Shown here: positions 6,094 to 10,713 of the stretch, piece by piece
Position numbering within the stretch: position 1 is the first letter of the stretch
Layout of the letters: each line of letters opens with the position of its first letter
NCBI GenBank assembly: GCA_963977675.1
Contig: CAXBPY010000082.1
Span: 1 to 10,713 of the forward strand
Reading direction: 5' to 3'
Source: CAXBPY01 sp003455275
Lineage (GTDB): Bacteria; Bacteroidota; Bacteroidia; Chitinophagales; UBA10324
DNA: 10,713 nt
The notes under the pieces: generated by a model
What the model saw: the letters and a program-made list of their open reading frames with translations, nothing else
Database searches by the model: none
What the model was told of the DNA's origin: nothing
Made by a program: the position numbers and the translations under genes

Positions 6094-8031
6094 GTGAATT
6101 CATCATTCTATAAATCCTGCCTTCAGTTTTATGGATTATGTATCTCGTTTTTGTTCTTGCTGAGAACAGTTTTCTTCTTTTTCTATTGCAAATATTTTTC
6201 ATTTTCAATAACCGAAGCACTATGGTCGTTTCTAATCGGAGCAATGGTTGATTCATCAATTGTTTGCGTCTGTTTTGTTTCATGCCTCTTGCTTTCATCT
6301 GTTGCGTTTTTGTTTTTCAGAAAATTCTACCCTGTATTACTGAATCTTTCGGTCATAACGATGGCCAGTGTATTTTTCATCAACCTCATCGACATTTTTT
6401 ATTTCGCTCAGTTCGGTACACGACTGAATCAATTTGCTACCGAAGTCCCTTCAAATTTTTCTACAGTTATCTCAATGATTTATCATGAGTTCCCGGTGAT
6501 TCGCGCCCTGCTTGCGTTTGCAGTAATTGTTTTTGTTTTTGTGTACATAACAAAAAAAATTTTTAAGATTCCCCGCGCTGCTGAGACTGTTCCATTTTCT
6601 TTTTCTTTGAAATGGAGTTTCATCACAATCATTTCTTTTGCTGCGCTATCGTTTCTCTATTATGACGGGCCCTTCTGGAAACTCACAAGCTTCAGCGGTT
6701 CCGGATTTATAAACCAACTCAGTTCCAATGGCGTTTATTCTTTTGTTGAATCACTAAAACAACAGCGGCTTTATAAACAGACGCTTTCCATTTTTCCTGA
6801 AATCCCGGATGCTGATGCAATTGATTTTGTAAGAAAGATTTCAATTCACAAGAATGAAATTCCGATTGAAGGCAGATTTCCAACTTTGAGAAAGTCGATA
6901 CAGAGTTCTGTTCATCAGAAAAAAAATATTGTAATAATCCTATGTGAAAGTTTTTCTGCCCTGAAAATCGGAGCGCTTGGCGGCGGCAATCTTTCTCCGC
7001 AATTTGATAAGTGGAGTAAGCGCGGAATTCTTTTTACGCATTGCTTCAGCAATGGTCCGCGGACACATTTTGGTTTAACTTCAGTGGTTGCCGGATTTCC
7101 GGCAGTGATTGGCAGCCATCTGATTCGGAGAAAGGGCGTGAATGAATTTCAAACACTTGGAAACATTCTTCACGAGGCGGGTTACAAAACAAATTTTTTC
7201 TACTGTGGCGATGCAGATTTTGACGACATGAAAATGTTTATGGAACAAGGAGGGTTTCAAAATATTTATGATCAAAGCAAAATGAAAAACATTCGTTTCA
7301 GTAACTCAATGGGAGTTTGTGATGAGGATATGTTTGACAATGCCTGCAATGAAATTTTTGATGGAGATACTACACCTGAACTTTCTGTTTTATTGACAGT
7401 AAGTAATCACGCGCCGCATCATGCACCTGACTATTTTCTGAAAGAACATCCGGAAGCAATAAAAATGACTGATGAAGAATCAACTTTCTATTATGCAGAT
7501 TATGCACTCGGAAAATTTCTTGATAAGTGTTCCGCGCAACCGGAATTTTCAAACACACTTTTTCTGATTCTTGCCGACCATGGTGATGCATACAAACCCG
7601 GCGATTGGGATTATAATGTTTACCGAATTCCTGCCCTGCTTTTAAATTCATCACACGGATCAGGAACTTTTGATTCTACCTGCTCTCAAATGGATTTTGC
7701 TTCAACACTAATTAATGAATGTGGATTTACAGGAGCGTATCATTTCATCGGGCAGAATTTGTTTGATAAAGATTTTCTTCCTTTTTCAATCAGCCGGAAT
7801 ACAGAGAGCGCCATCTTATTCAGCCGCGGCAATCATATTTACATTACAGATTTTCAATACGGCGGCGAGCGATTCTATTTGATTGATTCGCTGCACAATA
7901 TTTCTGAATCATTCATTCCTTCTGATTACGAGAGGTCAGAAACAATTTCCTTCGTTAAAAAATATGTTGAAGGACTATCAGCAATTTATCGCAACGGACT
8001 ATATCAATGTAAAAATTTAACATTGAAATAA
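6094..8031 (+). CDS. LTA synthase family membrane sulfatase-fold phospho-transferase
   Basis: Predicted 645 residues. The first about 190 residues hold about five to six hydrophobic membrane segments (roughly 8-31, 41-62, 63-80, 84-107, 135-152, 174-190). The rest is an extracytoplasmic alkaline-phosphatase/sulfatase domain. Metal and active-site residues match the LtaS pattern: Glu285 in IILCESFSALK, Thr324 in NGPRTHFGLTS (likely nucleophile), and Asp495-His496 in LADHGD, with His439 in VSNHAPHH. In Firmicutes such enzymes polymerise glycerol phosphate; in Bacteroidota, which make no lipoteichoic acid, homologues presumably move phosphoglycerol or phosphoethanolamine onto envelope glycans or lipids, so the substrate is unknown. 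An in-frame TGA at 6088 limits the start. GTG 6094 is the first usable codon and keeps the first membrane helix, whereas the first ATG (codon 51) would remove it. It lies 38 bases from genes on both sides. Confidence 0.9.
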   Translation: MNSSFYKSCLQFYGLCISFLFLLRTVFFFFYCKYFSFSITEALWSFLIGAMVDSSIVCVCFVSCLLLSSVAFLFFRKFYPVLLNLSVITMASVFFINLIDIFYFAQFGTRLNQFATEVPSNFSTVISMIYHEFPVIRALLAFAVIVFVFVYITKKIFKIPRAAETVPFSFSLKWSFITIISFAALSFLYYDGPFWKLTSFSGSGFINQLSSNGVYSFVESLKQQRLYKQTLSIFPEIPDADAIDFVRKISIHKNEIPIEGRFPTLRKSIQSSVHQKKNIVIILCESFSALKIGALGGGNLSPQFDKWSKRGILFTHCFSNGPRTHFGLTSVVAGFPAVIGSHLIRRKGVNEFQTLGNILHEAGYKTNFFYCGDADFDDMKMFMEQGGFQNIYDQSKMKNIRFSNSMGVCDEDMFDNACNEIFDGDTTPELSVLLTVSNHAPHHAPDYFLKEHPEAIKMTDEESTFYYADYALGKFLDKCSAQPEFSNTLFLILADHGDAYKPGDWDYNVYRIPALLLNSSHGSGTFDSTCSQMDFASTLINECGFTGAYHFIGQNLFDKDFLPFSISRNTESAILFSRGNHIYITDFQYGGERFYLIDSLHNISESFIPSDYERSETISFVKKYVEGLSAIYRNGLYQCKNLTLK

Positions 8032-8069
8032 TTCCTGCATAAATATTTTGTGTCAGCAAAAAATATTTT

Positions 8070-8642
8070 ATGGGCAAAAAACAAAAAGAAAAAAAAGTAA
8101 CGACCGAAAAATCATTAGACGAACTCCGTTACCCAACCGGAAAGTATCAGCGGCCTGAAATGTTTTCAGAAAAGGAAATTATGGGTTGGATAAGCACGAT
8201 AGAAAAATTTCCTTCATTGTTGAAAGACGAAACTGAAAAACTCAGTAATAAAAAACTTGCTCTTCATTATCGCCCTGAAGGCTGGACGATCAGGCAGGTA
8301 GTTCATCACTGTGCGGACTCACACTCCAATGCTTTCACCCGATTCAAGCTAGCACTAACTGAAGAGAACCCGAGTATAAAACCATATAAAGAAAACCTGT
8401 GGGCTGAGTTGCCAGATGTAACTACGGCGCCGGTTGACTGGTCGTTAAAAATTATTGCAAACATTCATAAGCGCTGGGTGGTGCTGCTCAAAAGCATGAG
8501 CATTGCAGACTTTGAACGCACTTACTTTCATCCGGAAAGCAATCGTGTTTGGAAATTATTTGAAGTGCTTGCGCTCTATGCCTGGCATTGCAATCATCAT
8601 CTTGCTCATGTGAAGCAGGCGAAGAAGATGAAGTTTGAGTGA
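8070..8642 (+). CDS. yfiT: YfiT/DinB-fold metal-dependent enzyme (bacillithiol transferase type)
   Basis: Predicted 190 residues of the four-helix DinB/YfiT fold. Recognised features in order: LDELRYPTGKYQRPEMFS at the start of the domain, RPEGWTIRQVVHHCADSHSNAFTRFKLALTEENPSIKPY (about 68-106), LWAELPD (110-116), HKRWVVLLKSM, and the C-terminal LYAWHCNHHLAHVKQAK (169-185). By analogy with Bacillus YfiT, one of His79/His80 plus His173 and His177 should bind a divalent metal. Relatives are named putative metal hydrolases or bacillithiol S-transferases; Bacteroidota can make bacillithiol, so that role is possible but not shown here. The Lys-rich first 15 residues are an extension before the family start, with no alternative ATG until Met31. 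It is third in the plus-strand run, 38 bases after the LTA-synthase-like gene, and converges with cysS. Confidence 0.9.
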   Translation: MGKKQKEKKVTTEKSLDELRYPTGKYQRPEMFSEKEIMGWISTIEKFPSLLKDETEKLSNKKLALHYRPEGWTIRQVVHHCADSHSNAFTRFKLALTEENPSIKPYKENLWAELPDVTTAPVDWSLKIIANIHKRWVVLLKSMSIADFERTYFHPESNRVWKLFEVLALYAWHCNHHLAHVKQAKKMKFE

Positions 8643-8663
8643 GGAGCAGATTATTTGTTTATT

Positions 8664-8746
8664 GTTATTGGTTATTAGTAATGCGACATCGAATTGAAAC
8701 TTTTCAAAATGTATTTATAAATAACGGATTACTAATAACGATTAAC
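8664..8746. repeat. Imperfect long palindrome between convergent yfiT and cysS
   Basis: Two 22-base arms, 8664-8685 and 8725-8746, are reverse complements at 19 of 22 positions. The perfect 12-base core is GTTATTAGTAAT (8671-8682) facing ATTACTAATAAC (8728-8739). The 39-base spacer holds a smaller hairpin, TTGAA (8694-8698) with TTCAA (8703-8707), and CAT (8687-8689) can pair with ATG (8709-8711). The left side runs into TTATTG-like units from about 8651. The right arm covers the cysS stop (8742-8744) and part of its last codon. No T run follows, so it is not a textbook terminator. It may end both transcripts or be a copy of a dispersed intergenic repeat. No target-site duplication is visible. 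Confidence 0.6.
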
Positions 8747-10229
8747 TCTTCTCCCAACTCGTTCCGTCTTTTCCATCCTTGAGTTGAATTCCGGCTTTCA
8801 ATAATTCGTCGCGGATAATGTCGCTAGTGGTAAAATCTTTTTTCTCGCGTGCTTGTTTGCGAAGAGAAATTACAAGTTGCATAACGGCATCCATGCTTCC
8901 TTCGTCGCCAGAAGTTCTTTCGTCTTTCAGTCCGAGAATCACATCAATAAAATCATGAAAAGTTTTTTTGAGAATATTGAAAGTCTCTTCGCTAGCATTC
9001 ATTTTCTGCTGGCCATTTTTCCAGGAATTAACTCTACTGCTCAGATCAAAAAGTGTAGCGAGCACTTGGGCTGTTCCCAAATCATCGTTCATCTGGTCGT
9101 GGCAGTCTAGGCAAAGCTTATTTACTGCAGAATCTTCATTTGAATCAATAGTTCCATCTGCTTTGTAAGTCATGTCCCGCAAAGCATTGTGCGCATTCAG
9201 CAATCGTTGCAATCCTTTTTCAGCAGCTTTCAATGAATCATTAGTGAAATCAAGCGTGCTGCGATAATGAGTCTGCAGAATGAAAAACCGAACTGTAATT
9301 GGAGAATAACCCTGCTCCAATAATTCATGAGTGCCGGTAAACATTTCATTCAGTGTAATGGTGTTGCCATAACTCTTTCCCATTTTTTTTCCGTTCACGG
9401 TAATCATGTTGTTGTGCATCCAGTATTTCACGGGAGGTTTTCCGTTCGAAATACTTGACTGAGCAATTTCGCTTTCATGATGCGGGAAAAGCAAATCCAT
9501 TCCACCACCATGAATATCGAAAGTGGTTCCCAAATATTTTGTTGCCATGGCAGAGCACTCAATATGCCATCCGGGAAATCCCATTCCCCAAGGCGATTGC
9601 CATTGCATGATGTGTTCCGGCGCCGCTTTTTTCCAGAGCGCAAAATCAGCTGCATTGTTTTTCTCTCCCTGATTTTCCAATTCGCGTGAACCGGCAATCA
9701 TATCATCAAGAATTCTTCCGCTGAGCTTTCCGTAATCATTTCCTTTAGCATACTTCAGCACATCAAAATACACCGAGCCATTTTTCTCATAAGCAAAACC
9801 TTTTGCAATTAAATCTTTTATCATTTCAATCTGCTCTACAATGTGACCGGTTGCTGTAGGTTCAATAGATGGTCGCTGGTTGTTGAGCAACTCCATCATG
9901 TCATGATAAATGTTGGTATACTTCGTTACGAGTTCCATTGGCTCCAGCATTTCCAATTTAGCTTTTGTGGCAACTTTGTCCACGGCTTCTCTTCCTTCTT
10001 CTTCAAAGTGACCGGCATCTGTGATGTTGCGCACATAGCGCACTTTGTAACCAAGATATTTCAGATAACGATACAGCACATCAAAAGTCACATACGGACG
10101 CGCATGACCAAGATGTGTTTCGCCGCTCACAGTGGGGCCACACACATACATACCTACATGGGGCGCGTGCAGTGGTTCAAAAATTTCTTTTTCGCGAGTG
10201 TAGCTGTTCGTGATTTTTAGTTGCGTCAT
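8742..10229 (-). CDS. cysS: Cysteinyl-tRNA synthetase
   Basis: Predicted 495 residues, close to normal class I CysRS length. It charges tRNA-Cys with cysteine in the cytoplasm. Signatures: MYVCGPTVSGETHLGHARPYV with the HIGH motif as HLGH (39-42); NITDAGHFEEEGREA (68-82); GFPGWHIECSAMA (217-229); FDIHGGGMDLLFPHHESEIAQ (237-257); and the KMSKS loop as KMGKS (282-286). Zinc ligands are predicted from the E. coli enzyme as Cys30, Cys225, His250 and Glu254. The C-terminal region (RKQAREKKDFTTSDIIRDELLKAGIQLKDGKDGTSWEK) is the typical tRNA-binding tail. ATG 10229 gives the standard start MTQLKITNSYTREKE. Its end overlaps the palindrome, and it is divergent from the ABC transporter gene. It appears intact. 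Confidence 0.98.
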   Translation of the reverse strand: MTQLKITNSYTREKEIFEPLHAPHVGMYVCGPTVSGETHLGHARPYVTFDVLYRYLKYLGYKVRYVRNITDAGHFEEEGREAVDKVATKAKLEMLEPMELVTKYTNIYHDMMELLNNQRPSIEPTATGHIVEQIEMIKDLIAKGFAYEKNGSVYFDVLKYAKGNDYGKLSGRILDDMIAGSRELENQGEKNNAADFALWKKAAPEHIMQWQSPWGMGFPGWHIECSAMATKYLGTTFDIHGGGMDLLFPHHESEIAQSSISNGKPPVKYWMHNNMITVNGKKMGKSYGNTITLNEMFTGTHELLEQGYSPITVRFFILQTHYRSTLDFTNDSLKAAEKGLQRLLNAHNALRDMTYKADGTIDSNEDSAVNKLCLDCHDQMNDDLGTAQVLATLFDLSSRVNSWKNGQQKMNASEETFNILKKTFHDFIDVILGLKDERTSGDEGSMDAVMQLVISLRKQAREKKDFTTSDIIRDELLKAGIQLKDGKDGTSWEKS

Positions 10230-10375
10230 AGTTTTATTCGGGGCGGTAAAGATAATTTCAGTGAAGCAGTTTGAAATTTATTGAGTCCGCATATATGAAA
10301 TAATAATTCTTTCGTGCATACAATATTTTTCTTCATTCTGCTTTTAACATTTTCAATTTCATATTTGAAACCCGA
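10230..10375. promoter_or_regulatory. Divergent intergenic region between cysS and ABC transporter gene
   Basis: This 146-base AT-rich gap must drive both genes. Candidate -7 elements, each matching seven of eight TAnnTTTG positions, are TAAATTTC on the minus strand (10280-10273, for cysS) and CATATTTG on the plus strand (10360-10367, for the ABC gene). Neither has a convincing TTG at -33, and the latter would leave almost no leader. No tRNA, riboswitch or T-box-like structure was recognised. Confidence 0.3.
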
Positions 10376-10713
10376 ATGAGCGAACAGATTGTATCTCTTA
10401 ATAAGGTATCGAAGCATTACAAAAATTTTATTGCGGTTCAGGATTTATCGCTCACAGTAAATCGCGGCGATGTGTTTGGCTTCCTTGGTCCAAATGGCGC
10501 CGGTAAAAGCACTACGATGCGAATGATGCTTTCACTCATTCAGCCAAACAGCGGGAGCATAAAAATTTTCAACGAAGAACTTTCGAAGAAGCGGAATGAA
10601 ATCATGCGGCGCATCGGCTGCATTATTGAGAAACCGGATTTCTATCTCTACATGAGTGCAGAAAAAAATCTTTCCATCTTCTCCCGGCTCAGTGGTGTTG
10701 ATGCTTCAAAGAA
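10376..10713 (+). CDS. ABC transporter ATP-binding protein (partial, C-terminus off the right edge)
   Basis: The frame is open from ATG 10376 to the window end, giving 112 residues and no stop. It starts MSEQIVSLNKVSKHYKNFIAVQDLSL, a typical nucleotide-binding-domain beginning. Walker A is GPNGAGKST at 38-46. In the Q-loop region the sequence is IGCIIEKPDFYLYMSAEKNL (80-99), the IE-P-FY pattern common in BcrA-like/ABC-2 exporter ATPases, where Glu stands in place of the usual Gln. The signature motif, Walker B and H-loop lie beyond the window. By analogy it pairs with an ABC-2 type permease, probably encoded just downstream, to export a lipid, drug or small envelope molecule; the substrate cannot be told. 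The length seen is about a third of a typical protein. Confidence 0.92.
   Translation, partial: MSEQIVSLNKVSKHYKNFIAVQDLSLTVNRGDVFGFLGPNGAGKSTTMRMMLSLIQPNSGSIKIFNEELSKKRNEIMRRIGCIIEKPDFYLYMSAEKNLSIFSRLSGVDASK

Noticed and set aside
7370..7654. 94-codon open frame on the minus strand
   Set aside because: Antisense to the catalytic domain of the LTA-synthase-like gene, including its LADHGD region.
8643..8741. CRISPR or tandem-repeat array
   Set aside because: The TTATTG-like units are too short and irregular, and there are no spacers; the dominant structure is an inverted repeat.
9843..10220. 125-codon open frame on the plus strand
   Set aside because: It lies entirely antisense to the N-terminal half of cysS, which has unambiguous motifs; Phe/His-rich composition typical of a shadow frame.
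10226..10417. 63-codon minus-strand frame spanning the cysS/ABC gap
   Set aside because: Overlaps the starts of both the ABC gene and cysS; no domain features. The gap is better read as a divergent promoter region.

Overview
The window looks like chromosomal DNA of a Gram-negative Bacteroidota member, probably of the Chitinophagales/Sphingobacteriales kind. Signs are AT-rich intergenic DNA, little obvious Shine-Dalgarno sequence, one good TAnnTTTG-type -7 promoter element, a type IX secretion (T9SS) C-terminal sorting domain, a DUF5777-type outer-membrane barrel, a PKD/gliding-type surface protein and a KMGKS-type cysteinyl-tRNA synthetase. No phage, transposase, CRISPR or RNA gene was seen. 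Both edge genes are cut by the window.

Layout. (1) 1-1153, minus: N-terminal 384 residues of a large secreted PKD-type surface protein, running off the left edge. (2) 1305-2033, plus: secreted SH3-domain protein with an unknown C-terminal half. It meets the next gene tail to tail with one base between the stop codons. (3) 3656-2035, minus: tight three-gene operon of two small heme-binding lipoproteins (CX4CH, then CX2CH) followed by a DUF5777 beta-barrel. (4) 4482-3826, minus: small T9SS-exported protein with its own promoter element and a clear intrinsic terminator. (5) 4586-8642, plus: three genes with 38-base gaps, probably one transcript: a cytoplasmic helical-repeat protein of unknown function, a membrane LTA-synthase-like sulfatase-fold transferase (GTG start), and a YfiT/DinB-fold metal enzyme. 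(6) 8664-8746: imperfect long palindrome between convergent genes, overlapping the cysS stop codon. (7) 10229-8742, minus: cysS. (8) 10376 to the right edge, plus: N-terminal part of an ABC transporter ATPase, divergent from cysS.

How the genes fit together. Most products act at the cell envelope. The most coherent group is the heme lipoprotein/heme lipoprotein/barrel operon, whose composition suggests an outer-membrane redox module; this is inferred from gene content only. The 4586-8642 genes may link a cytosolic scaffold-like protein to an envelope phospho-transferase, but nothing in the sequence proves a shared pathway. cysS is a housekeeping gene. I see no defence system or mobile element. 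The candidates for something new are the redox module, the unknown 489-residue protein, the Cys-rich tail of the SH3 protein, and the palindrome.
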